This document shows positions 16,972 to 24,889 of a DNA stretch of 35,146 nucleotides, one piece after another. Position numbers and translations under genes: made by a program. Source of the stretch: Acidimicrobiaceae bacterium (GTDB lineage Bacteria; Actinomycetota; Acidimicrobiia; Acidimicrobiales; Palsa-688); assembly GCA_003166025.1 (NCBI GenBank), contig PMWT01000218.1:1-35146 (forward strand), in the 5' to 3' direction. Each line of letters begins with the position of its first letter. Position 1 is the stretch's first letter. The notes below the pieces were generated by a model that was not told where the DNA came from, searched no databases, and was given only the letters and a program-made list of their open reading frames with translations.

Positions 16972-19900
16972 GTGCCGGCTGACGGCCCAGGCGCAAGGCG
17001 ATCGAGGGCGAGTACCAGAGCCGCCCGAAGTAGGTCACCTTGACCAGTGCCCACGAGCTGAGCCAGCCGTGGCCAGGACCACGGACCGACGCCTCAGCCC
17101 GGCGGCGCTCGCCCGGCCCGAGGGCGAACCCCTGGGCCCAGGGGCCCACGTAAGGCCATGTTTCGACCGGGGACAGGAGCTGGAGCTCGCCCCGGATCTG
17201 GGCCGCGGTACGGTTGGTGAGGACAATGCCGATGGTGGCCGTCCCCCCCGGTCCGACGGCCACGTCCAGAGTGTCGAGAGCCACCTCCAGTTCGGCATCG
17301 ACCTGGCCGCCGGGGTGGGTGAGGGGGGCGGCCTTGGCCAGCAGGCCCTCGGGCCCGCCCGGGAGACCGCCCTTGGCCAGACCGGTCTCGGCCTCGGCCA
17401 GCGCGGGGAGCACGTCAACGGTCAGGACGTCCTCTTGGGACTGGTCGGCCGGGCCGTTGACGCGGACGGCCAAGAAGTACCGGCCGGGCCGGCAACCCTC
17501 GGGTACTCGCAGGCGCGCCGGCACCTGGACGGACGCGGCCGCGCTGAGGGAGAACAGCTTCCCCGAGGGCTCCACGCCCCAGCCCGGGGGGGCCAAGATT
17601 TCGACTTGCCCGGACTGGGTGGAGCGGGCGGAGCCCGAGGCGACCTGAGCAATGAACTCGCCCTCCTCCCCGCTCCGCAGTACCAGGCCCGTGGGCAGCA
17701 CGTGGACGGCCAGCGACTGGTTGCCCATCGGCGCCGGCCCCTTGTTGTGGAGCCAGTACCGGCTGAACACGGGCTGGGCCACCTCCGCGCCCAGGTCCTC
17801 GCCCCGCCCGGGGGCACCGCCGCCCGAGGCCGCCCCGATGAGCGGCCCGATGAGCGGCCCGGTTAGCGGCCCGAGGCGCAGCCGGAACGTGGCCAGCTCG
17901 GACGCGGCCAGGCGTAGCCTCACCGGGCTGCCACCAGTGCTGGTGGCGCCAGTGCCCCCGTCCAGGGCGACGGGCTCGCCCTGTTCCTCCAGGAGGTTGG
18001 CCCGGTTGGCCCCGAGGACCGGGAAGGCGCTGTCCACGTCGACCTCGGCGGGGTGACCGAAGGCCTCGTAGAAACGCACGCTCACGTCGGTCCCGGCGCC
18101 GGCGGCGCCTGCCTCCGGGGCCACGTCCCCGGACCCCAGGGAGTTGCCGGCGGGCTTGACGACGGCCAGTACGGCTCGACCCTCGGTGCTTCCATCACGG
18201 GCCCGGCCTTCGGCGTTCCCGGTTGGCGCCGGCCGCACGGTGAGCAGGCGGGCGCGGGCCGGCAGCGGGCCGGCGTGCGCAGTCGTGACGCTGGTACGCA
18301 GGGGCCGGTTGTAGGCCAGGGCCTCTTCCACGCAACCGGCCTGGCGCCAGTCGCCGCGCCCGAGGAGTAAAGCGTGTTCGAACACGTGGCTCCAGTGCTC
18401 GAGCTCGAAGGCCGAGCCGTCCGGTGCGGACCGGCGGGGCGGGTCTATCCAGACCCCGGACGGCCAGCCCGTGCAGGCTCGTAACAGCGAGACGTGGAGC
18501 GCGCCTGACGAGTCCACGGCGAAGCCCGGGGTGCCCCGGTTGAGCAGGGCCGCCGTCCACTCGGGGACCTGTTCGGGGTGAGGCACCAGGGCGGATGGCT
18601 GTTCCACCACCACATGCCCGCCGACCACCTCGGCGGACAGGGCGTCCGCCGCCGCCTCCGTCGAGGCCTGGTCCCGTCCCGCCACCACGATCACGGGCAG
18701 GTCCCGGGGGCCGCGTAGGTCGGCTCCGGGCTGCCACACCTCCCGCAGGGAGCGCTCCGCCGGCACCAGCAGGCGCGCCCAGCCCTGGCGGGCGAGCTGG
18801 CTGTCCAGAGCGGCGCGGTAAGCGGGCCCGGCGGCCTGCAGGACCTCGGCGACAAAGGGGTTCTCAGTCGGCCCGCCCACGGCGACCCGGAAGTCGGGCA
18901 GGTTGCTGTCGCCCTCGAGGCCGCCGTAGCGGTTGTGGTCGGCCTCGGAGCAGGTGGCGGTGACGCCCTTTTGCACCAGGGCCACCACTAGGCGGCGCGC
19001 CCAGGGGGCGGCCCCGGCGCCCACCGGGGTGATCACCTCGGCCACGCCGACAGAACGGCGGTGGTAGGAGCGGCCCGCCTCGGCCGCCTCCACTACCAGG
19101 GTGGTGCTCACCCCGAACCATTCAGCCGCCGGGTTGTCCAGCGTCCAGGGCAGCTCGGACGAGTCGACGTCGATGAGGCCGAAACCCCGGGCCACGACGG
19201 CGTCGCCCACGGCCGATACGGGGGTGCCCCCGGCCAGGGTGGTGGGGAAGCGCAGCCGGAGCAGGTGGTCCTGGATGGCCCAGCCGTGGATCTCGGTACG
19301 CAGTTCGGCCCGGCGGGCGCCGTTCCACAGCGTCACCACCTGGCGGTAGCCGAAGCCCCGCAGGGCTCCCTCCACCACCAGCCTCTGGCCGAGGGCCGAG
19401 CGCTCAGCCAGGACGGTGGCGGCCTCCGACCCCGAACGCGCCGGCGGCCCTAGCGGCAGCAGGTGCCACGGTCCTTCGCCGAAGCGGGGATGGTTGGCGT
19501 ACTCGGGGTAGACGAGCAGCTCGTTGCCGACCTCTCCTTCGGGCACGAGCTGGAAGCCGCTGGTGGCGTCGGTGACGCGGCTCAGGCCTCCGCCCCGGGC
19601 GGGGTCGGCGGCGATCTCGAGGTGGTCGTTGGCGATCTCGGTGCCGGGCACCGCTTCCCACCCGGGGCGGCCACCGGGCGAGCCGCCGGCCGCCCCGGCG
19701 GCCCCGGCGGCCCCGGCGGCCTCAGTGGTGGGCCGGCGGCGGGCCCGGTAGGTGGCGTAGCCGACCCCGGGCACGTCCTGCGCCCGGAAGCTGAGGCGCA
19801 CCGAGCCCGGCAGGGGACTGGGCTCGACCAGGACAGGCACGGCCTGGCCGGTGTTGTCGGCCACCTCCAGCGCCTCGCCCGCGGCGGGAGCCGGCACGTC

Positions 19901-21619
19901 CAGGACGGCCAGGTCGGAGCGGTCCCAGGCCTGGGTGTTGAGCACGACCGTGGGCTCCCCGTCATCGTTGGCCGCGGTGCCGCCGGCTCCCGCGGTGGCT
20001 ATGGCGGCGACCAGGTGAGCGGTGGAGCGTCCCGTCACCCGCGCCGCCAGCTCGTAGGCCTCCCGCCACCCGCCCAGCAGGTCGAGGTAGACCTGGTCGG
20101 ACTCCGAACCGGTGATGCCGTCGTGGTGGGCATTGAACACCAGCTGGCGCCAGGCCTTGTCGAGCTCGCGCTGCGGCACCGGCGCGCCCAGGGCGGCGGC
20201 CAGGGCGGACAGCAGCTCGGCGTCGGCCAGCTCGGCCTCGGCCTGGCGTTGCGCCTGCTTGGTGTCGATGAACGAGACGTCCTTGCCCGTATAGACCGGG
20301 CCCATGTCACGGGTCTGGGGCGACGGCTCCCGCCCCTGGCGGGCGAGCTCGGAGCGCACGGCGTCGAAGAAGTCGCGGGCGATGGCCACTTCGAAGCGGG
20401 GCCAGGCGTAGCGCCGTGCCCATTCCCTCGCCACGTCGGTGACCCAGCGGCTGGGCGGGGTGTAGTCGGTGCCCACCGGCAGGAGGGTGACCCTGGTGGC
20501 TGCCACTTGGGCCAGGTCTTCGAGCAGCTCGTAGGCCCGCCACATGGCCCCCTCCAGCGTGGTGGCCCGTTCGAGCTCCCAGCCCGCGGAGTAGTGGGTG
20601 GGCATGTAGCTGGTGAGCAGGCCCCGGCCGTTGGGGGCGACCCATTCGAACTCGGAGGGGAACTGCATCCACGCCGTGCTCCCGGTGGAAGCCTTGGGGC
20701 CCCACTGGTGGAACGGGCCCCGGGCCCAGGCCGAGGAGGTGAGCCCGGCTTCGGCCATGATCCCGGGGAACTGGGGGTCGTGGGCGAACACGTCCAACTG
20801 CCAGGCGCTCTGGGGATCGGCACCCATGACGTCGCGCTGGAAACCGAGGCCGTACACGGCGGCACGGATCCCGGTCTCGGCGCCGGTCAGGTTGGTGTTG
20901 GGCTCGTTGTAGGTGCCGCCGACTATCTCCACCCGCCCGGCCGCGATCAGGTCCCGCAGCTCCTGGCGACGGTCGGGGTAGAGGTCCCAGAAGGGCTTGA
21001 GGTAGTCGACTTCGGCGAAGACGACCTTGTAGGCAGGGTCGACGCGCGTCCGTTCCAGATGGGCCTCGACCAGGGCCAAGCCGCTGTGCTGAAAGGTCTC
21101 CCGCCGGTCCTGGGCCCAGACCAGCTCGTCCCAGCCGGAGGTGTAGGCGGCCTGGGTGTTCCACCACACCGGGTCGTAGTGAAAATGGGGGACCATCAAC
21201 ATGCGCCAGCCCGGCTCGCGGACCACCACCTCGCCCTCGGCCTCGGCCTCGGCGCGGGGCTCGCCCGATCGTGCCACCGCCCGCAACGTCACCGTGGCGC
21301 CGGGGGCCAGCTCGGCGTCGAAAATGACGGGGACCTCCACCACGACCCCGTCGGGCAGGCCCGGCGCGGCGGTGAAACGGGCCGGAGCGGCCAGCCCGGC
21401 GTCGCGGCCGGGTGCCCAGGCCGGGCCGTTCGCGCTGCCGGCCCGCTCCGGCGCCAGGGACCCCCGCCAGGGCTCGGTCCAGGCCAGGCCGTCGCCGGTC
21501 AGCGCCACCTCGGCCTCGGCGGCCGAAGTGGCGTCAGCTACCACGACGCGTACGACCTGAGCCAGCTGGTCGCCCCGGGCGACGAAGCAGTACGTACCGC
21601 GAATGGAGCTGATGCGCAT
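16964..21619 (-). CDS. Very large GH38 alpha-mannosidase
   Basis: GH38 enzymes are Zn-dependent retaining alpha-mannosidases. The 1551-residue protein has the Zn motif HFHYDPVWW (H145, H147, D149), the nucleophile block WQLDVFAHDP (D276) and FNAHHDGITGSESD (H498-D500). The catalytic part ends near residue 620, followed by the GH38 beta domains, an NPCBM-associated-NEW3-like beta sandwich (about 1300-1400) and another beta domain to the end. Typical GH38 proteins have about 850-1100 residues. An N-terminal region of about 130 residues precedes the catalytic domain. No signal peptide is seen. ATG 21619 is preceded by AAAGGGG; an in-frame start at 21661 is less likely. The gene is coupled to the parvulin gene. 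Confidence 0.93.
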   Translation of the reverse strand: MRISSIRGTYCFVARGDQLAQVVRVVVADATSAAEAEVALTGDGLAWTEPWRGSLAPERAGSANGPAWAPGRDAGLAAPARFTAAPGLPDGVVVEVPVIFDAELAPGATVTLRAVARSGEPRAEAEAEGEVVVREPGWRMLMVPHFHYDPVWWNTQAAYTSGWDELVWAQDRRETFQHSGLALVEAHLERTRVDPAYKVVFAEVDYLKPFWDLYPDRRQELRDLIAAGRVEIVGGTYNEPNTNLTGAETGIRAAVYGLGFQRDVMGADPQSAWQLDVFAHDPQFPGIMAEAGLTSSAWARGPFHQWGPKASTGSTAWMQFPSEFEWVAPNGRGLLTSYMPTHYSAGWELERATTLEGAMWRAYELLEDLAQVAATRVTLLPVGTDYTPPSRWVTDVAREWARRYAWPRFEVAIARDFFDAVRSELARQGREPSPQTRDMGPVYTGKDVSFIDTKQAQRQAEAELADAELLSALAAALGAPVPQRELDKAWRQLVFNAHHDGITGSESDQVYLDLLGGWREAYELAARVTGRSTAHLVAAIATAGAGGTAANDDGEPTVVLNTQAWDRSDLAVLDVPAPAAGEALEVADNTGQAVPVLVEPSPLPGSVRLSFRAQDVPGVGYATYRARRRPTTEAAGAAGAAGAAGGSPGGRPGWEAVPGTEIANDHLEIAADPARGGGLSRVTDATSGFQLVPEGEVGNELLVYPEYANHPRFGEGPWHLLPLGPPARSGSEAATVLAERSALGQRLVVEGALRGFGYRQVVTLWNGARRAELRTEIHGWAIQDHLLRLRFPTTLAGGTPVSAVGDAVVARGFGLIDVDSSELPWTLDNPAAEWFGVSTTLVVEAAEAGRSYHRRSVGVAEVITPVGAGAAPWARRLVVALVQKGVTATCSEADHNRYGGLEGDSNLPDFRVAVGGPTENPFVAEVLQAAGPAYRAALDSQLARQGWARLLVPAERSLREVWQPGADLRGPRDLPVIVVAGRDQASTEAAADALSAEVVGGHVVVEQPSALVPHPEQVPEWTAALLNRGTPGFAVDSSGALHVSLLRACTGWPSGVWIDPPRRSAPDGSAFELEHWSHVFEHALLLGRGDWRQAGCVEEALAYNRPLRTSVTTAHAGPLPARARLLTVRPAPTGNAEGRARDGSTEGRAVLAVVKPAGNSLGSGDVAPEAGAAGAGTDVSVRFYEAFGHPAEVDVDSAFPVLGANRANLLEEQGEPVALDGGTGATSTGGSPVRLRLAASELATFRLRLGPLTGPLIGPLIGAASGGGAPGRGEDLGAEVAQPVFSRYWLHNKGPAPMGNQSLAVHVLPTGLVLRSGEEGEFIAQVASGSARSTQSGQVEILAPPGWGVEPSGKLFSLSAAASVQVPARLRVPEGCRPGRYFLAVRVNGPADQSQEDVLTVDVLPALAEAETGLAKGGLPGGPEGLLAKAAPLTHPGGQVDAELEVALDTLDVAVGPGGTATIGIVLTNRTAAQIRGELQLLSPVETWPYVGPWAQGFALGPGERRRAEASVRGPGHGWLSSWALVKVTYFGRLWYSPSIALRLGRQPAHD
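17834..17869. repeat. Three 12-bp tandem units inside the large mannosidase gene
   Basis: CCCGATGAGCGG occurs at 17834-17845 and 17846-17857, with a variant unit at 17858-17869. On the coding strand this gives the repeat GPLTGPLIGPLIG (about residues 1250-1262), in a linker before the NEW3-like domain. Confidence 0.8.
19692..19718. repeat. Three 9-bp tandem units inside the large mannosidase gene
   Basis: GCCCCGGCG is repeated three times without interruption. It encodes the AAGAAGAAG-type low-complexity segment near residue 640, probably a flexible linker between beta domains. Confidence 0.8.
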
Positions 21620-21696
21620 GAGAGGCCCCTTTCTTGTTCGGTCCGGCGTCAACCGGGCCATGGTCCGGGGCAGAGTCCTTCTCGTGCCCGGGCCCG

Positions 21697-21702
21697 TAAG
21701 AT
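21697..21702 (+). promoter_or_regulatory. Possible -10 element for leaderless dipZ
   Basis: TAAGAT fits TANNNT and ends 6 bp before ATG 21709, so transcription would start on or next to the start codon. No Shine-Dalgarno is visible upstream of the gene. No clear -35 is present. Confidence 0.35.
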
Positions 21703-21708
21703 CTCGTG

Positions 21709-23418
21709 ATGGTAGTGCTCCTGGCCGTGGGTTTCCTGGCCGGGATCGTCACGGGGTTGTCTCCCTGCGTTTTACCCGTCGTGCCCGTCTTCGCCGCAGG
21801 CGGGGCCATGGGTGGCGGGCGGTGGCGGCCGGTGGGCATCGTGGCCGGGATGGTCCTGACTTTTTCCGCCGTCACCCTGGCCGGGAGCTCGCTGCTCAGC
21901 TTCCTCGGGCTGCCCCAGGACCTCCTGCGGGACCTCGGCATAGCCGTGCTTTTCGTGCTTGGCCTCAGCCTGGTCGTACCCGCCCTGGGCTACCTGGTCG
22001 AGCGGCCGTTCGCCCGCCTGACCCCCAAAAGGGTGGGCGGTGCCCGCAACGGCCTGTTGCTCGGGGCCAGCCTCGGGCTGGTCTTCGTGCCCTGCGCCGG
22101 TCCTGTGCTGGCTGCCATCACCGTGGTCGGGGCCACCCACCGGGTGGGGGCCGAGGCCGTGGCCGTGACATTGTGCTACGCCGCCGGCGCCGCCATACCC
22201 CTGCTGCTCATCGCCTACCTGAGCCGCCGGGCGGCCGCCCGGGCCCGGTCCCTGCGCCGCCGCGCCCCCCGGGTCAGGCAGGTCGCCGGAGCGCTGATCG
22301 TGGCCAGCGCCGCCCTGGTCTTCTTCGGCGCGGCCCAACCGCTCCAGCGGGACCTGCCCGGTTATGCGAGTGCTCTTGACACCCGGATCGAAGGCAGCGC
22401 CTCGATCGACTCCAGCCTGCGCCAGCTGAGCGGCGAGCACGCCACACCGGGCACGGCCACAGTCGCCGCCTCTGCATCGTTGGGGTTCGGCACGGACCTG
22501 CCCGATGCCTCCAATACGACGCTCACCGACTACGGCACCGCTCCCCGCCTCCTCAAGATCGCCGCCTGGCTCAACACGCCGGGGGGGCGCCCGCTGTCGC
22601 TCGCCTCGCTCAAGGGCAAGGTCGTCCTGGTCGACTTCTGGACCTACTCGTGCATCAACTGCCAGCGGGCGCTGCCCCATCTGGAGGCGTGGTACCGGGA
22701 GTACAGCAAGTACGGGCTGGTGGTAATCGGCGTCCACACTCCCGAGTTCGCCTTCGAAAGAGTCATCGGCAATGTCCGCCGGGCCGCGCGCAGCCTGGGC
22801 GTCGATTACCCTGTCGCCGTCGACAACTCCTATCTGACGTGGGAGAACTACGGCACCGAGGAGTGGCCGACCGAGTACCTGATAGACCAGACCGGGCAGC
22901 TGCGCTATATCCAGGCCGGCGAGGGCGACTATGGCCAGACCGAGACCCTCGTCCGCGACCTTCTCTCCGCTTACGGGGAGCGGTTACCCCCTCGCACCGA
23001 CGTCCCCGACCTCACCCCGAAAGAGACCACCACCTCCGAGACGTACCTCGGTATTTTCGGGCTGCAATTATACGCCGGTACTCACCTCGTGCTGGGGGCG
23101 ACGGAAAATTGCGTTTTCGCCCCCGTGCTCCCGCTCAACTACGTTTCTTTCCAGGGGACATGGACTAATAACGGTAATTATGCCCTCTCCCGTTCCCGGG
23201 CCGCCTTGCGCCTTCATTTTCAGGCCAAAGACGTCTACTTGGTGCTGGGCGGGAGCGGGACGGTGACCGAGAGGCTCGGAGGTCGCCTGGTGGGAAGCTT
23301 CAAAGTCGGTGGCTACCCACATCTTTACGCGATCGTAAAAGGGCCCCGCTCCACCACCGCGCTTTTGCAGCTCGATATGACTTCGGGGATATCGGCCTAC
23401 GACTTCACCTTCGGCTAA
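21709..23418 (+). CDS. dipZ: DipZ-type CcdA-thioredoxin fusion protein
   Basis: DipZ carries reducing equivalents across the membrane to extracytoplasmic thiol proteins. The 569-residue protein has a CcdA/DsbD-like part (about 1-220, six or so membrane segments) with redox cysteines C20 (LSPCVLPVVP) and C129 (FVPCAGPVL). It continues into an extracellular thioredoxin/TlpA-like domain with C315-I-N-C318 (WTYSCINCQRALPHLE) and VIGVHTPEFAFE, and ends with a beta-rich domain (about 425-569). This is the same order as mycobacterial DipZ, which is about 695 residues, so this form is compact. Start is ATG 21709, or GTG 21706 in the same frame. Its stop overlaps the convergent ROK gene by 4 bp. Confidence 0.92.
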   Translation: MVVLLAVGFLAGIVTGLSPCVLPVVPVFAAGGAMGGGRWRPVGIVAGMVLTFSAVTLAGSSLLSFLGLPQDLLRDLGIAVLFVLGLSLVVPALGYLVERPFARLTPKRVGGARNGLLLGASLGLVFVPCAGPVLAAITVVGATHRVGAEAVAVTLCYAAGAAIPLLLIAYLSRRAAARARSLRRRAPRVRQVAGALIVASAALVFFGAAQPLQRDLPGYASALDTRIEGSASIDSSLRQLSGEHATPGTATVAASASLGFGTDLPDASNTTLTDYGTAPRLLKIAAWLNTPGGRPLSLASLKGKVVLVDFWTYSCINCQRALPHLEAWYREYSKYGLVVIGVHTPEFAFERVIGNVRRAARSLGVDYPVAVDNSYLTWENYGTEEWPTEYLIDQTGQLRYIQAGEGDYGQTETLVRDLLSAYGERLPPRTDVPDLTPKETTTSETYLGIFGLQLYAGTHLVLGATENCVFAPVLPLNYVSFQGTWTNNGNYALSRSRAALRLHFQAKDVYLVLGGSGTVTERLGGRLVGSFKVGGYPHLYAIVKGPRSTTALLQLDMTSGISAYDFTFG

Positions 23419-24647
23419 ACCCGGGTCAGGTGGGCCGTGTCCGGGGCGTACGCCGCGTGCAGCACCAATGACGCCGCGCCGAGGGCGGCGCCGTCGTCGG
23501 CCATGTCCGATATCGCCACCCTGACTATGTGGCTGCGCCGGGCCAACGGGCGGGAGCGGAGGAACTCGCTCATCTTGGCCCTGTAGATCTCGGCCACGTG
23601 GGTTATGCTCCGTCCCCCTATTATCAGCAGCTCGAGGTCAAGGGCATTGGCGATCGTTACCGCGCAGCCGGCCAGGTATTCGGCCACCCTGTTGACCACC
23701 TGCAAGGCGACAGGGTCATAACCGGCCGCGGCCAGGCAGATGGCGCGGTGGTCCACCAGCGCCGGGCCCTCCTCGTACATGAGCGCGAGCTTGCTGGCCC
23801 GGCCCAGGGCCAGCTCGGCGTGGACCTCTTTGACAATCGCGGCGGGGCTGCACATCGCCTCCAGGCAGCCGCGGTTGCCGCAATAACAGGGCGGCCCGTT
23901 GGGCTCGACCACCGTGTGACCGAACTCCCCGGCATTCAACGACACGCCCCGGTAAATATGGTTGGACAGGAACAGCCCTGCCCCGATGCCGGTCCCCATG
24001 TACAAAAAGGCGAAATCGGAGACGTTGCGGCCATGGCCGGACCAGCGCTCGCCGATGGCGGCGGCGTTGGCGTCGTTGTCGATGGTGACCGCCAAGCCGA
24101 TGTGGCGCTCGAGGAGCCGCTTGATCGGTACCTCGCTCCATCGGTCGCGCCGGCGCGGTGAGCTGACCTGGCCCTGGGCCTGGTCTATGGGGCCGGGGCA
24201 GGCGGCCCCGACGCCGAGCACCCGGTCACGCGGTATGCCCAGGTCGCTCAGCAGCGACAGCGCCGTCCGCGCCGCCTCCGCGATGAGAGCTTCGGGGTCG
24301 ACGCCCGGGGGGATCTCCTGGTGGGAGCGGGCCAGGGCCTGGCCGTTCATGTCCATCACGACGATCGAGACGTTGAGGGGGTCGAAGTGGATGCCGACGG
24401 CGTAGGCCGCGGCCGGGTTGATGCGCAGGGCCTTGCGGGGCTTGCCCGCCCCCGAGGGCCGCGAACCGCTCTCCTCGACTATGCCCTGTTCGATCAAACG
24501 GCGGACGATCACCGAGACGGTCTGGGCCGTGAGCCCGGTCTGTTGGGCGATCTCCACCCGGCTGGTCCCGTCCGACGCCTGGATGGCGCTCAGCACCACG
24601 TTGATGTTGTAGGTGCCGACTCTCGGTAGGTTCGCACCGCTGAACAT
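23415..24647 (-). CDS. ROK-family transcriptional regulator
   Basis: The 410-residue protein has an N-terminal winged helix-turn-helix (about 15-75: SRVEIAQQTGLTAQTVSVIVRRLIEQGIVEE) and a C-terminal ROK sugar-kinase-like domain. The ROK part keeps the VGIHFDPLNVSIVVMD phosphate-1 strand, NDANAAAIGE, the GEFGHTVVEPNGPPC motif and the zinc motif CYCGNRGCLE. ROK repressors such as NagC, Mlc and XylR release DNA on binding a sugar ligand. It is transcribed away from the sugar-catabolic operon and very probably controls it; the ligand is unknown, with mannose, inositol or a mannosyl-inositol as candidates. ATG 24647 is preceded by AAGGACC. Confidence 0.93.
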   Translation of the reverse strand: MFSGANLPRVGTYNINVVLSAIQASDGTSRVEIAQQTGLTAQTVSVIVRRLIEQGIVEESGSRPSGAGKPRKALRINPAAAYAVGIHFDPLNVSIVVMDMNGQALARSHQEIPPGVDPEALIAEAARTALSLLSDLGIPRDRVLGVGAACPGPIDQAQGQVSSPRRRDRWSEVPIKRLLERHIGLAVTIDNDANAAAIGERWSGHGRNVSDFAFLYMGTGIGAGLFLSNHIYRGVSLNAGEFGHTVVEPNGPPCYCGNRGCLEAMCSPAAIVKEVHAELALGRASKLALMYEEGPALVDHRAICLAAAGYDPVALQVVNRVAEYLAGCAVTIANALDLELLIIGGRSITHVAEIYRAKMSEFLRSRPLARRSHIVRVAISDMADDGAALGAASLVLHAAYAPDTAHLTRV

Positions 24648-24697
24648 TGTTGGTCCTTATGGCGACCTGGAGTGGTCCAGCCTCTAACGCTTTGTCG

Positions 24698-24739
24698 AAC
24701 CGGTTAAGTAAGATCGATAGCCTAAGTGGCCGGTTTTGG
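24698..24739. promoter_or_regulatory. Upstream operator-like elements in the ROK/SBP intergenic region
   Basis: The palindrome AACCGGTT (24698-24705) lies about 50 bp upstream of the ROK start and is followed by TAAGT half-sites at 24705-24709 and 24723-24727. CGGTTTTGG (24731-24739) is the exact inverted partner of CCAAAACCG at 24830-24838, near the operon transcription start. Autoregulation or looping is possible. Confidence 0.4.
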
Positions 24740-24796
24740 ACGGGCCCAATGGCCGCTCAGAGCGCAAATTGTAGCCGCGGGGCGTGGTGGGGTGCC

Positions 24797-24826
24797 TTGA
24801 CTTCCTAAGTCAGGTTGACTTAGCTT
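24797..24826 (+). promoter_or_regulatory. Candidate promoter of the sugar/inositol operon
   Basis: TTGACT (24797-24802) and TAGCTT (24821-24826) are separated by 18 bp, giving a transcription start near 24833 and a leader of about 57 nt with AAAGGAGGAA before ATG 24890. The spacer and -10 are covered by the 24805-24823 palindrome, the expected layout for a repressed promoter. Confidence 0.45.
24805..24823. promoter_or_regulatory. Perfect 19-bp operator palindrome
   Basis: CTAAGTCA-GGT-TGACTTAG is a perfect inverted repeat with 8-bp arms and a 3-bp centre. An overlapping inverted repeat, GACTT-CCT-AAGTC, occupies 24799-24811. The site lies between the divergent ROK regulator and the operon it faces, inside the candidate promoter, so it is the best candidate binding site for that regulator. 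Confidence 0.6.
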
Positions 24827-24889
24827 GAGCCAAAACCGATCCTAGGCCGCCAGGACTTCTGGGGGGGCACTGGTCAAAGGAGGAACGCT

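Noticed and set aside
19463-21709. Long plus-strand open frame opposite the giant mannosidase
   Set aside because: It is a mirror of the real gene caused by high third-position GC. The minus-strand frame has the full GH38 motif set.
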